Of a DNA stretch of 44,807 bases, positions 33,346 through 41,832 are shown piece by piece (position 1 is the stretch's first letter; every line of letters begins with the position of its first letter). The DNA comes from Betaproteobacteria bacterium (GTDB lineage: Bacteria > Pseudomonadota > Gammaproteobacteria > Burkholderiales > Rhodocyclaceae). The stretch is taken from contig VEPL01000013.1 of NCBI GenBank assembly GCA_012026885.1, positions 6,250 through 51,056 of the forward strand, given 5' to 3'. Position numbers and translations under genes: made by a program. A model generated the notes under the pieces. It had not been told where the DNA came from, searched no databases, and saw nothing but the letters and a program-made list of their open reading frames with translations.

Positions 33346-34341
33346 ATGGATTCCTTCAAGGCACTGCTGATCGAGGAGCGTGAGGGCAAGGTCTGCAGCG
33401 GCATTGCGACGCTTGACGCGAGCCGTCTCGATGCCGGCGAGGTGACGATCCGCGTTGCCTACTCGAGCGTCAACTACAAGGATGCCCTGGCGGCTACCGG
33501 TGCGGGCAAGATCATCCGGCGCTTCCCTTGCGTCGGTGGCATCGACCTCTCCGGTACCGTCGTCGCCAGCACCGATCCGCGCTTCAAGGCCGGCGATCCC
33601 GTCATCGCCACGAGTTTCGACATCGGCGTCGCCCACCACGGCGGCTATGCCGAATACGCCAGGGTTCCGGCCGATTGGGTCGTGCCGCTTCCCGCGGGCT
33701 TGTCGCTGTTCGAGGCCATGGCGCTCGGCACTGCCGGTTTCACCGCCGCGCTCGGCATCGTTCGCATGGAAGAGAACCGGCTTGCGCCGGAGAAGGGCCC
33801 GGTCATCGTCACCGGTGCGACCGGCGGGGTCGGTAGCCTGGCTGTCGATATGCTGGCCGGGTGCGGATACCACGTGGTTGCATTGACCGGCAAGGCGGAA
33901 GCGGCCGATTACCTGCGCGGGCTGGGGGCAGCGGAGGTCATGCTGCGCCAGGAACTCGACCTGTCGCGCGTGCGGCCGCTCGAGGGGGCGCGCTGGGCCG
34001 GCGCCATCGACAACCTCGGCGGCGATGTCCTGGCCTGGATCGCCGCCACGATGAAGCAGGGCGGCACGATCGCCAGCATTGGCCTGGCGGCGAGCATGTC
34101 CCTGAACACCTCGGTTGCGCCCTTCATCCTGCGCGGTGTTTCGCTGCTCGGCGTCGATTCTGGCTACATTGGCGACCCCTACCGCCATGGTGTCTGGCAG
34201 CGCCTTGCCGGTGACCTCCGGCCGCGCCACCTGGCGGCCATGACGCGACGGATCGCCTTTGCCGACTTGCCCGGGATTTTCGCAGAATACGTGGCTGGCC
34301 GCGCCCACGGGCGAGTCGTTGTCGAAATCGGAGGCGAATGA
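33346..34341 (+). CDS. acuI: Acrylyl-CoA reductase / YhdH-AcuI family oxidoreductase
   Basis: 331-residue medium-chain dehydrogenase of the YhdH/AcuI family, which reduces acryloyl-CoA to propionyl-CoA with NADPH. The N-terminal catalytic fold starts MDSFKALLIEE; YSSVNYKDALAATG and the Rossmann motif VTGATGGVGSLAVDML are typical, and no zinc ligands are present. GGAG precedes the start. It is followed, one base after the stop, by a receiver-GGDEF gene and then prpE, so both enzymes would produce propionyl-CoA. Confidence 0.9.
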   Translation: MDSFKALLIEEREGKVCSGIATLDASRLDAGEVTIRVAYSSVNYKDALAATGAGKIIRRFPCVGGIDLSGTVVASTDPRFKAGDPVIATSFDIGVAHHGGYAEYARVPADWVVPLPAGLSLFEAMALGTAGFTAALGIVRMEENRLAPEKGPVIVTGATGGVGSLAVDMLAGCGYHVVALTGKAEAADYLRGLGAAEVMLRQELDLSRVRPLEGARWAGAIDNLGGDVLAWIAATMKQGGTIASIGLAASMSLNTSVAPFILRGVSLLGVDSGYIGDPYRHGVWQRLAGDLRPRHLAAMTRRIAFADLPGIFAEYVAGRAHGRVVVEIGGE

Positions 34342-34342
34342 C

Positions 34343-35464
34343 GTGAGCGAAATGACGCGCATCCTCGTCGTCGACGATTCGCGCCTGGTGCGCATGGCCC
34401 TGGTGCGCAACCTCAAGGGAAGCTTCGATGTGGTCGAGGAGGGCGACGGGGAGGCGGCATGGCAGCAGTTGCTGCTCGACCGCACGATCAGGGCGGTGGT
34501 GTCCGACCTGCAAATGCCCAAGCTCGACGGCTACGGACTGCTGCAGCGGGTGCGTGCATCGTCCCAGAAGCGCCTGCAGGACATACCTTTCATCGTGGTA
34601 TCCGGGGAAGAGACCGAGGCGGAGCGCGAAAAGGCCCGCTCGCTCGGCGTTTCGGATTTCGTGACCAAGGGTGCCGGTAGTTCCGAAATCCTCGCCCGCC
34701 TGACCAACCTGCTGACCCTTGCCGAGGCGCGCGAAAATATCGAGGCGAGCCGTGAAGAGATGGTCCACGATCCGGTCAGTGGACTCTACACGCGCAAGTA
34801 CCTTGGCGAGCAGGCTAGCCAAGCCTACTCTCAGACGACGCGCTCGGGGCTCGAACTGTGCGCTATGGTGCTCGGCTTCGACGGTTTCGACCAGCTCAAC
34901 GAGCGGCTCGGCAGCGACCTGGCCGAGCGCGTCTGCACCCGCTTTGCGAAGATGCTGGCCGGGCGTGTCCGTCAGGAAGACAGTCTCGGCCATTTCGGCC
35001 CCGGGCGTTTTGCGATCGTCGCCCCCGGGACTTCGCCGCTGCAGTTGAAGGGTTTTGCCGAGCGCGTGCGCGAAGCCGTCGCGGCGGCGCAGATTCCAAT
35101 CCCGGGCCAGCAGCCCGTCAGCCTGACGGTCAGTGTCGGCGTGGCCAGCCTGCCGGTCGACACCGTGTCGTCGGCAGAAGCCTTGCTGGCACTTGCCGAC
35201 GAGCGCATGGGCGAGGCGATGGCCGCCGGCGGCAATCGTGTCCGCCTCGGCGAGGCTGCCGTACCGCCCTTGCGCGACCTCAAGCTGGCGCAGGCTCTCG
35301 AGTTGCTCGCGGCCGGACGTACCGAGCTGGTCAAGCCGCACCTCGGCCGCCTCGGCGTCGAACTGCTGCCGCTGCTGGCATTGATGGACAAGGAATTGGG
35401 CTTGGCTCTCCCGCTGGCGGAGGCCGAGCGACTTTTGCGTGACCGGGTATCCCAGAACAATTAG
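34343..35464 (+). CDS. Receiver domain plus degenerate GGDEF domain protein
   Basis: 373-residue two-domain signalling protein. The receiver (about 4-120) is intact: acidic pair D11-D12, phospho-acceptor D55, S87 and K109. The second domain (about 142-303) is GGDEF-like (DPVSGLYTRKYL, later VSLTVSVGVASLP), but the catalytic motif is GPGRF (219-223) instead of GGDEF and the first metal-binding Asp is Gly (VLGFDGFDQLNE). The inhibitory-site motif R210-Q-E-D213 is kept, exactly five residues before. It therefore probably binds rather than makes c-di-GMP. A tail of about 70 residues follows. The GTG at 34343 is chosen because GGAGG lies 8 bases before it; the ATG at 34352 would be too far. Confidence 0.9.
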   Translation: MSEMTRILVVDDSRLVRMALVRNLKGSFDVVEEGDGEAAWQQLLLDRTIRAVVSDLQMPKLDGYGLLQRVRASSQKRLQDIPFIVVSGEETEAEREKARSLGVSDFVTKGAGSSEILARLTNLLTLAEARENIEASREEMVHDPVSGLYTRKYLGEQASQAYSQTTRSGLELCAMVLGFDGFDQLNERLGSDLAERVCTRFAKMLAGRVRQEDSLGHFGPGRFAIVAPGTSPLQLKGFAERVREAVAAAQIPIPGQQPVSLTVSVGVASLPVDTVSSAEALLALADERMGEAMAAGGNRVRLGEAAVPPLRDLKLAQALELLAAGRTELVKPHLGRLGVELLPLLALMDKELGLALPLAEAERLLRDRVSQNN

Positions 35465-35512
35465 CCCGGCGTTTTCTTTTCGAGTGCAGGAACATCTACC
35501 AGAGGGAGTCCC

Positions 35513-37408
35513 ATGACGACTTACAAGGAGTTTCACCAGTATTCCATCGAGAAGCCCAACGAGTTCTGGACCGAACAGGCGGCGCTGATCGACTGGAAGG
35601 AACCGTTTACCCAGGTCTGCGATTATTCGCGCCCGCCGTTCTCGAAGTGGTTCGTCGGGGGCAAGACCAACCTGTGCCACAACGCCGTCGACCGCCACGC
35701 CGCGAAGCGGCCGAACGATCGCGCGCTGATCTACATCTCGACGGAAACCGACGAGGAAAAGGTCTACTCTTTCGCCGAGTTGCAGCGCGAGGTCGAGCGC
35801 ATGGCCGCGATCTACAAGAGCCTCGGCGTCAAGCGCGGCGATCGCGTCCTGATCTACATGCCGATGATCGCTCAAGCCTGCTTCGCGATCCTCGCCTGTG
35901 CCCGCATCGGCGCGATTCACTCCGTCGTTTTCGGCGGCTTTGCCTCGGGCTCCCTGGCGACCCGCATCGATGATGCCAAGCCGGTGCTGATCGTCTCGTC
36001 CGACGCCGGCATGCGCGGCGGCAAGGCTGTTCCCTACAAGCACTTGCTCGACGAGGCGATCGAGCTGGCCGAACACAAGCCGGCCAAGGTACTGATGGTC
36101 GATCGCGGCCTCGACAAGGAATTCAACAAGGTCGCCGGCCGCGACGTCGATTACGCCACGCTGCGCAACCAGTTCCTGGACGCCCAGGTGCCCTGCGAGT
36201 GGATGGAATCTTCCGAGCCGTCCTACATCCTCTACACCTCCGGCACCACCGGCAAGCCGAAGGGCGTCCAGCGCGACACCGGCGGCTACGCCGTGGCGCT
36301 TGCTTCTTCGATGAAGCACATCTACTGTGGCGAAGCCGGCGAGACCTATTTCTCGACTTCCGACATCGGCTGGGTGGTCGGCCACTCCTACATCATCTAC
36401 GGTCCGTTGATCGCCGGCATGGCGACGATCATGTACGAAGGCACGCCGCTGCGGCCGGATGCTGGCATCTGGTGGCAGATCGTCGAGAAGTACAAGGTCA
36501 ACGTCATGTTCTCGGCGCCGACCGCCGCCCGCGTCCTGAAGAAACAGGACCCGGCCTACATGCACAAGTATGACCTCTCCTCGCTCAAGCACATCTTCAT
36601 GGCTGGCGAACCGCTGGATCAGCCGACCCATGAGTGGTTCATGGGGGAATTGAAGATTCCGGTCATCGACAACTACTGGCAGACCGAAACCGGCTGGCCG
36701 ATGTTGGCGGCGCTGCCGGGCGTCGAGAAGACCCCGATCAAGTTCGGTTCGCCGTCCTTCCCGGTCTATGGCTACAACCTCAAGATCTTCCGCGAGGACG
36801 GTTCCGAGTGCGGCGCAAACGAGAAGGGTATTGCTGCGGTCGTTCCGCCGCTGCCGCCCGGTTGCCTGTCGACGGTCTGGGGTCAGGACGACCGCTTCGT
36901 CAGCACTTATTTCAGCCTGTTCAAGGAGCCGCTGGTCTACTCGTCGTTCGACTGGGCGATCAAGGACGATGACGGCTACTTCACGATCCTCGGCCGTACC
37001 GATGACGTCATCAACGTTGCCGGTCACCGTCTTGGCACCCGCGAGATCGAGGAGGCCATCCAGAACCACGCGGCCATCGCCGAGGTTGCGGTCGTCGGTG
37101 TCGAGGACAAACTGAAGGGGCAGATGCCGATGGCCTTCGCGGTCGTCAAGGACGCTTCCAGGGTGGCGACGCCCGAGCTTACCAAGGCCCTCGAGAAGGA
37201 AGTGTTCGCGACTGTCGACGGCATTCTCGGCGCTATCGCCCGCCCGGCGCGCGTGCATTTCGTCGTTGCGCTGCCGAAGACGCGGTCCGGCAAGATGCTG
37301 CGCCGCTCGCTGCAGGCGCTGGCGGAAGGCCGTGATCCCGGCGACTTGACCACGATCGACGATCCGTCGACGATCGAGAACATCAAGCGTCTGCTCACCG
37401 AAGGCTGA
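35513..37408 (+). CDS. prpE: Propionyl-CoA synthetase
   Basis: 631-residue acyl-CoA synthetase that activates propionate with ATP and CoA. It starts MTTYKEFHQYSIEKP, like PrpE rather than Acs. AMP-forming motifs include YILYTSGTTGKPKG, DNYWQTETGWP and the C-terminal PKTRSGKMLRRSL, whose Lys is catalytic and a known acetylation target in this family. GAGGGAG precedes the start. It ends an apparent acuI-receiver-prpE operon closed by a strong terminator. No prpB, prpC or prpD methylcitrate genes are in the window. Confidence 0.96.
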   Translation: MTTYKEFHQYSIEKPNEFWTEQAALIDWKEPFTQVCDYSRPPFSKWFVGGKTNLCHNAVDRHAAKRPNDRALIYISTETDEEKVYSFAELQREVERMAAIYKSLGVKRGDRVLIYMPMIAQACFAILACARIGAIHSVVFGGFASGSLATRIDDAKPVLIVSSDAGMRGGKAVPYKHLLDEAIELAEHKPAKVLMVDRGLDKEFNKVAGRDVDYATLRNQFLDAQVPCEWMESSEPSYILYTSGTTGKPKGVQRDTGGYAVALASSMKHIYCGEAGETYFSTSDIGWVVGHSYIIYGPLIAGMATIMYEGTPLRPDAGIWWQIVEKYKVNVMFSAPTAARVLKKQDPAYMHKYDLSSLKHIFMAGEPLDQPTHEWFMGELKIPVIDNYWQTETGWPMLAALPGVEKTPIKFGSPSFPVYGYNLKIFREDGSECGANEKGIAAVVPPLPPGCLSTVWGQDDRFVSTYFSLFKEPLVYSSFDWAIKDDDGYFTILGRTDDVINVAGHRLGTREIEEAIQNHAAIAEVAVVGVEDKLKGQMPMAFAVVKDASRVATPELTKALEKEVFATVDGILGAIARPARVHFVVALPKTRSGKMLRRSLQALAEGRDPGDLTTIDDPSTIENIKRLLTEG

Positions 37409-37429
37409 TCCCCCGCTTCGCGAAGCCCG

Positions 37430-37461
37430 AAACCGCCGGCCAGTGCCGGTGGTTTTTCTTT
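37430..37461 (+). terminator. Rho-independent terminator after prpE
   Basis: AAACCGCCGGC and GCCGGTGGTTT form an 11-bp stem with one G-U pair and a CAGT loop, followed by TTCTTT. It lies 21 bases after the prpE stop and separates the operon from ppx. Confidence 0.85.
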
Positions 37462-37484
37462 GTGCCGCCGGCAACGGGGGCGGG

Positions 37485-37493
37485 TGATAGAAT
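37485..37493 (+). promoter_or_regulatory. Extended -10 promoter candidate of ppx
   Basis: TGATAGAAT is a TGn extended -10 with TAGAAT (five of six consensus bases), 33 bases before the ppx ATG at 37527. The predicted start is near 37500. The -35 region is GC-rich and not recognisable. Confidence 0.45.
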
Positions 37494-37526
37494 CGGCTCC
37501 ACCACAGGCTTTCCCGCTATCGGACG

Positions 37527-39029
37527 ATGATTTACGAAACCGTCGCCGCCGTCGATCTCGGCTCCAACAGCTTTCGCCTGCAGGTCGGCAGAGTGGTTGA
37601 CGACCAGATCTATCCGCTCGATTCGCTAAAGGAACCTGTTCGACTGGCTTCCGGCCTCGGGCCGGACAAACTGCTCGATGTTCCGTCCCAGGCGCGGGCG
37701 CTCGATGCCTTGCGCCGTTTTGGCGAGCGCCTGCGCGGGCTCGATGCGGGTGCGGTGCGTGCGGTGGCGACCAATACGCTGCGCGTTGCCAAGAACGTGC
37801 CGGAATTCCTGCCGCAGGCGGAGGCTGCGCTCGGCTTCCCGATCGAAGTCATCGCCGGCCGCGAAGAGGCCCGGCTGATCTACATCGGTGCTTCGCATTC
37901 GCTGCCGACGGCGGTCCACAAGCGACTTGTCGTGGATATCGGCGGCGGTTCGACCGAGTTCATCATCGGCAAGCGCCACGAGCCGCAGCTGATGGAGTCG
38001 CTGTACATGGGCTGCGTCAGCTACACGCTGCGCTTCTTCAACGACCGCCGCATCGACCGTAAGCGCCTGCGTGAGGCGCAGGTCGCGGCAGCCAAGGAAA
38101 TCGAGCTGATTGCCCACGACTACAGGCGCCTCGGCTGGAAGGAGGCTGTCGGGTCCTCGGGGACTGCGCGCGCAATCGCCGACGTGCTCGAAATGAACAA
38201 CCTGAACCCCGGCGGCGAATCGGGCATAACGCGCGAGGGGCTGGAACGCTTCTGCGCGCTGCTGGTCAAGGCCGGCTCGGCCGAGGCGCTCGACCTGCCG
38301 GGAGTGAAGAGCGACCGCCTGCCGGTGCTGCCTGGCGGCGTGGCGATCATGTCCGCCATTTTCGCCGAACTCGATATCGAGCGCATGACCTACGCAGAGG
38401 GCGCATTGCGTCTGGGCGTCCTTTACGACCTGCTCGGGCGCTTCCACCACCACGACATGCGTGATGCGACGGTGGCCCAGTTCCGCCGCCGTTACCAGGT
38501 CGAGGCCGACCAGGTCGAACGGGTGGAGGCGGCGGCGCACTCGGCACTGATCCAGCTGGTCGGCGGTGCGCCGGACGACAACGAGCTGCAGTTGCTCACC
38601 TGGGCATCGCGCCTGCACGAGATCGGCATTTCGATCGCCCATAACGCGTATCACAAGCATGGCGCCTATATCCTGACCTATGCCGATATGCCCGGCTTCT
38701 CGAAGAAGGACCAGGCGCGGCTGGCGATGCTCGTACTCGGGCATCGCGGCAAGCTCGAGAAGCTCTCGGCACTGCCCGTCGCCGATCCGCTCTGGCGGCT
38801 GGTTTTCTGTTTGCGCCTGGCCGTCCTGTTGTATCGCACCCGCGACGACAGGCATCTCCCGGCATGGCGGTCGACAGCCACGCCACGCGGATTCCGGGTC
38901 GATGTGCCGGCCGAGTGGCTGATCGCCAATCCCTGGACTGCCGCCGCCCTTGCCGAGGAAGCGGCGGTCTGGCGGCAGATCGGGCGCGAATACGTGGTGC
39001 GCTCGCGTGGCAACCGGAAGCCCGCGTGA
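37527..39029 (+). CDS. ppx: Exopolyphosphatase (Ppx/GppA family)
   Basis: 500-residue enzyme of the Ppx/GppA family that releases phosphate from polyphosphate ends. ATPase-fold motifs AAVDLGSNSFRLQVG, VAGREEARLIYIGA-type and VVDIGGGSTEFIIG are present, and the C-terminal HD-like region (LTWASRLHEIGISIAHNAYHKHGAYIL) gives the long Ppx architecture. GppA (pppGpp phosphohydrolase) activity cannot be excluded. Its stop overlaps the GTG of the STAS-permease gene (GTGA), so translation is coupled to an MCE transporter operon. Confidence 0.93.
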   Translation: MIYETVAAVDLGSNSFRLQVGRVVDDQIYPLDSLKEPVRLASGLGPDKLLDVPSQARALDALRRFGERLRGLDAGAVRAVATNTLRVAKNVPEFLPQAEAALGFPIEVIAGREEARLIYIGASHSLPTAVHKRLVVDIGGGSTEFIIGKRHEPQLMESLYMGCVSYTLRFFNDRRIDRKRLREAQVAAAKEIELIAHDYRRLGWKEAVGSSGTARAIADVLEMNNLNPGGESGITREGLERFCALLVKAGSAEALDLPGVKSDRLPVLPGGVAIMSAIFAELDIERMTYAEGALRLGVLYDLLGRFHHHDMRDATVAQFRRRYQVEADQVERVEAAAHSALIQLVGGAPDDNELQLLTWASRLHEIGISIAHNAYHKHGAYILTYADMPGFSKKDQARLAMLVLGHRGKLEKLSALPVADPLWRLVFCLRLAVLLYRTRDDRHLPAWRSTATPRGFRVDVPAEWLIANPWTAAALAEEAAVWRQIGREYVVRSRGNRKPA

Positions 39030-40132
39030 GCGGAGCGCCCTGCCTGCTGATCGAGCCGGGGCGGGTTACCGCGACCGGGGACTGGACTCTGGCGGCGCTG
39101 GTGCCGGTCCTGCCTGCACTGCGGAAGGCGCTGGCTGATGCCGGCGACGCCGAGCGTGTCTGGGATGTGTCAAATGTGGAGAGGCTCGACAGCGCTGCGG
39201 CAGTCTTGCTCTGGCGCATCTGGGGCGACCGCTGGCCGCCGGACCTGCTGGCGGGCGACCTGCAGCGGCGGACCATCGAGCGGGTCGCGGCGACCCGGAT
39301 TCCCCTATCTGTGCGAGGGGTGGACGGGCACGGCCTGATCGGTCGCATCGGGGTGCCGGTATTGCGCCTGCTCGACAATGCGATCGGGATGATTGCGGTT
39401 TACGGCCAGTTCCTTCTCGATGCGGTGTATTTTGTCCGCCATCCGCGGGAGATGCCGTGGCGCGAATTGTCCGCGAATATCTACAAGGCCGGCGCGCTGG
39501 CGTTGCCGGTCGCGGCGCTGGTGGGCTTCCTGATCGGCATCACGATCAGCTACCTCTCGGCGCTTCAGCTGCGCAGCGTCGGTGCTGACCTGTTCATCGT
39601 CAACATCCTCGGCATATCGATCATCCGCGAACTCGGACCTGTACTCGTCGCGGTTCTGGTCGCCGGGCGTTCGGGTTCCGCACTGACAGCGCAGATCGGT
39701 GTCATGCGGGTGACGGAGGAAATCGATGCGCTGGCCGCAATGGGGGTTTCGCGCAGTCGCCGCGTGATTTTCCCCAAGATCCTGGCGTTGACCGTGGCAA
39801 TGCCGTTGCTCGTGCTCTGGGCTTCGGCCACGGCGCTGCTCGGTGGCATGTTGTCGGCAAACCTGCAGCTCGATATCTCGCTGGTGTATTTCATCGAGAA
39901 CTTGCAGCGGGCCGTGCCGGTTTCCAACCTCGTGATCGGCGTCGGCAAGGGGATAGTATTCGGCTTCATGGTCGGATGGATCGCCTGCCACTTCGGCCTG
40001 CGTGTCGCCCCGAACACTGAAAGCCTGTCGGCTCATACGACGCGTTCGGTGGTCACGTCGATCACGCTGGTCATCCTCATGGATGCCGTGTTCGCGATCC
40101 TGACCCGCAGTATCGGCGTACCCCAGTTATGA
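39026..40132 (+). CDS. STAS-MlaE fusion, permease of an MCE-type lipid ABC transporter
   Basis: 368-residue protein. Residues about 5-100 form a STAS-like domain (GRVTATGDWTLAALVPVLPAL, WDVSNVERLDSAAAVLL), corresponding to the separate MlaB protein in E. coli. Residues about 115-368 are an MlaE-type permease: LIGITISYLSALQLRSVGADLFIVNILGISIIRELGPVLVAVLVAGRSGSALTAQIG spans its core, with conserved E and R residues. The system moves phospholipids or other lipids between membranes. The GTG at 39026 overlaps the ppx stop. The stretch of codons upstream is shadow of ppx. Confidence 0.92.
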   Translation: MSGAPCLLIEPGRVTATGDWTLAALVPVLPALRKALADAGDAERVWDVSNVERLDSAAAVLLWRIWGDRWPPDLLAGDLQRRTIERVAATRIPLSVRGVDGHGLIGRIGVPVLRLLDNAIGMIAVYGQFLLDAVYFVRHPREMPWRELSANIYKAGALALPVAALVGFLIGITISYLSALQLRSVGADLFIVNILGISIIRELGPVLVAVLVAGRSGSALTAQIGVMRVTEEIDALAAMGVSRSRRVIFPKILALTVAMPLLVLWASATALLGGMLSANLQLDISLVYFIENLQRAVPVSNLVIGVGKGIVFGFMVGWIACHFGLRVAPNTESLSAHTTRSVVTSITLVILMDAVFAILTRSIGVPQL

Positions 40133-40905
40133 ATCACGAGACTGCGGACACCGTCGTTTCGCTGGACGGAATCGTGAGTCGGGCCGGCGAGCGTGTCATC
40201 CACGAGAACCTGGAGCTGCTGGTCGACCGCCGGCAGATCGTTGCCCTGGTGGGTGACTCCGGCAGCGGAAAGACGACGCTGCTCCGCCATATGATGGGTC
40301 TCACGACGCCAACGGCCGGGCGGGTCTCGCTGTTCGGGCGGGATCTCTCGGAGCTTGCGCCGGCAGCGCGGCGCGAGCACTGCCGCCGACTCGGGGTTCT
40401 CTTCCAGGGTGGCGCCCTGTTTTCCGCCCTGTCCGTGTTCGACAACATCGCATTCCCCTTGCGCGAATTGCGGGCGCTCGACGAAGACTGGATCGCCCGG
40501 CTGGTCATGCTCAAGCTGGCGATGGTTGAACTCGAGCCGGAACATGGCAAACTGATGCCTGCCCAATTGTCCGGCGGGATGGTCAAGCGCGTGGCGCTGG
40601 CACGGGCTCTCGCGCTGGAGCCTGAGTTGCTGCTGCTCGATGAGCCGACTGCCGGACTGGACCCCGACCGTAGCCGCAGTTTCGTCAGGCTGGTTGGTCA
40701 ACTGCAGCGCGAACTGGGATTGACTGTGATCATGGTGACCCACGACCTCGATACGCTTGCCGACTTGGCGACCCATGTCGCCGTGCTCGCCGGCCGGCGC
40801 ATCCTCACATTCGGGACGATGGCCGAGGTGATGGCGCAGGATCATCCCTTCGCCGAGGCCTTCCGCGGCGGCGGTCGCCGCATTTCCGCGAGGGCCGGCG
40901 CCTGA
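40129..40905 (+). CDS. MlaF-like ABC transporter ATP-binding protein
   Basis: 258-residue ABC ATPase of the MCE transporter group. Walker A GDSGSGKTT, Q-loop LFQGGALFSALSVFDNIAFP, signature QLSGGMVKRVALARALA (the LSGGM form typical of MlaF), Walker B LLLLDEPTAGLDP and His-switch MVTHDLDTL. The ATG overlaps the upstream stop by 4 bases (ATGA). Confidence 0.95.
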   Translation: MNHETADTVVSLDGIVSRAGERVIHENLELLVDRRQIVALVGDSGSGKTTLLRHMMGLTTPTAGRVSLFGRDLSELAPAARREHCRRLGVLFQGGALFSALSVFDNIAFPLRELRALDEDWIARLVMLKLAMVELEPEHGKLMPAQLSGGMVKRVALARALALEPELLLLDEPTAGLDPDRSRSFVRLVGQLQRELGLTVIMVTHDLDTLADLATHVAVLAGRRILTFGTMAEVMAQDHPFAEAFRGGGRRISARAGA

Positions 40906-41831
40906 TGGAGAACCGGGCACATGCCATCGTCGCCGGGCTGTTTACGCTCTTCCTGGGCATCGCGGCACTGACCGCTTTCCTGTGGCTGCGCGGCAACCAG
41001 GATGATCTGCGCGAATACGTCGTGGTTACCCGGCAGAACCTGGGCGGACTCAATCCGCAGGCACAGGTTCGGTACCGCGGCATCCGCATCGGGAAAGTCA
41101 CGGATATCCGTCTCGATGCCGATGACCCTGCCAACATACTGGTGACGATCGCGGTTGCCGACGACATTCCGCTGACCAAGGGTACGGTCGCCAAGCTTTC
41201 GTACCAGGGGATTACCGGAATCGCCCATATCCTGCTCCTCGATAGCGGCCGCAATCCGGAACCGCTGACTGGTGAAGGGGGAGGGCTTCCGCGCATCACG
41301 ATGACACCGTCGCTGATGGACGAGTTGGGCGAAAGCGGCATGGCGACGCTGCGCTATGCGCAGGAATTGATGGCCGCTGCCAGCGCAACCTTGAACGAGG
41401 AGAACCGGCGTCGTTTCGCGGCGACGCTGACCAACCTCGAGGCCGCGTCCAGCCGCATGGCGCCGGCCCTGGAGAATCTTGACGGAACGCTGGTGCAGGT
41501 TCGTCGCCTCCTCGACGAACGCACCGTCCAGAATGTCTCGGCCGCCAGCAAGGAACTCGGCCCGCTGTTGGCCGACGCGCGGCAAACGCTCGTCCGCCTT
41601 CAGGGAGCCGCCGAGCGCCTGGAAACCGGCGTCGGCGACCCTGCAGGTGGCGGCACGGCGGCACTGATGCCCAGGCTCAACGAGTTGGCAACTGATTTTT
41701 CGCTGACCTCGCGCCAGTTGAGCCGTGTCTTGCGTCTCCTCGAGGACTCGCCGCAGGGCTTGGTGTTCGGTGTTCCGGCAGCGGTACCGGGACCGGGCGA
41801 GCCGGGCTTCGCGGGAAAGGAAGGGCGTTGA
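40905..41831 (+). CDS. MlaD-family (MCE domain) lipid transport protein
   Basis: 308-residue protein anchored by one N-terminal helix (IVAGLFTLFLGIAALTAFLWL) with a single MCE domain (about 38-120: VVTRQNLGGLNPQAQVRYRGIRIGKVTDI, then LSYQGITGIAHILL). The remaining 170 residues are helical, with Ala/Leu/Arg heptad-like runs, suggesting a hexameric ring with a needle-like or coiled C-terminus that carries lipids across the periplasm. It is longer than E. coli MlaD (183). The ATG overlaps the ATPase stop (TGATG). Confidence 0.93.
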   Translation: MENRAHAIVAGLFTLFLGIAALTAFLWLRGNQDDLREYVVVTRQNLGGLNPQAQVRYRGIRIGKVTDIRLDADDPANILVTIAVADDIPLTKGTVAKLSYQGITGIAHILLLDSGRNPEPLTGEGGGLPRITMTPSLMDELGESGMATLRYAQELMAAASATLNEENRRRFAATLTNLEAASSRMAPALENLDGTLVQVRRLLDERTVQNVSAASKELGPLLADARQTLVRLQGAAERLETGVGDPAGGGTAALMPRLNELATDFSLTSRQLSRVLRLLEDSPQGLVFGVPAAVPGPGEPGFAGKEGR

Positions 41832-41832
41832 G

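Noticed and set aside
34352..34354. ATG start for the receiver-GGDEF protein
   Set aside because: The GGAGG site is 17 bases away, while the GTG at 34343 has it at 8 bases.
34124..37474. A 1116-codon open frame on the minus strand opposite acuI, the GGDEF protein and prpE
   Set aside because: It lies fully antisense to three well-supported genes, has no recognisable domain or ribosome binding site, and is expected from GC-rich codon bias with few stops in the complementary frame.
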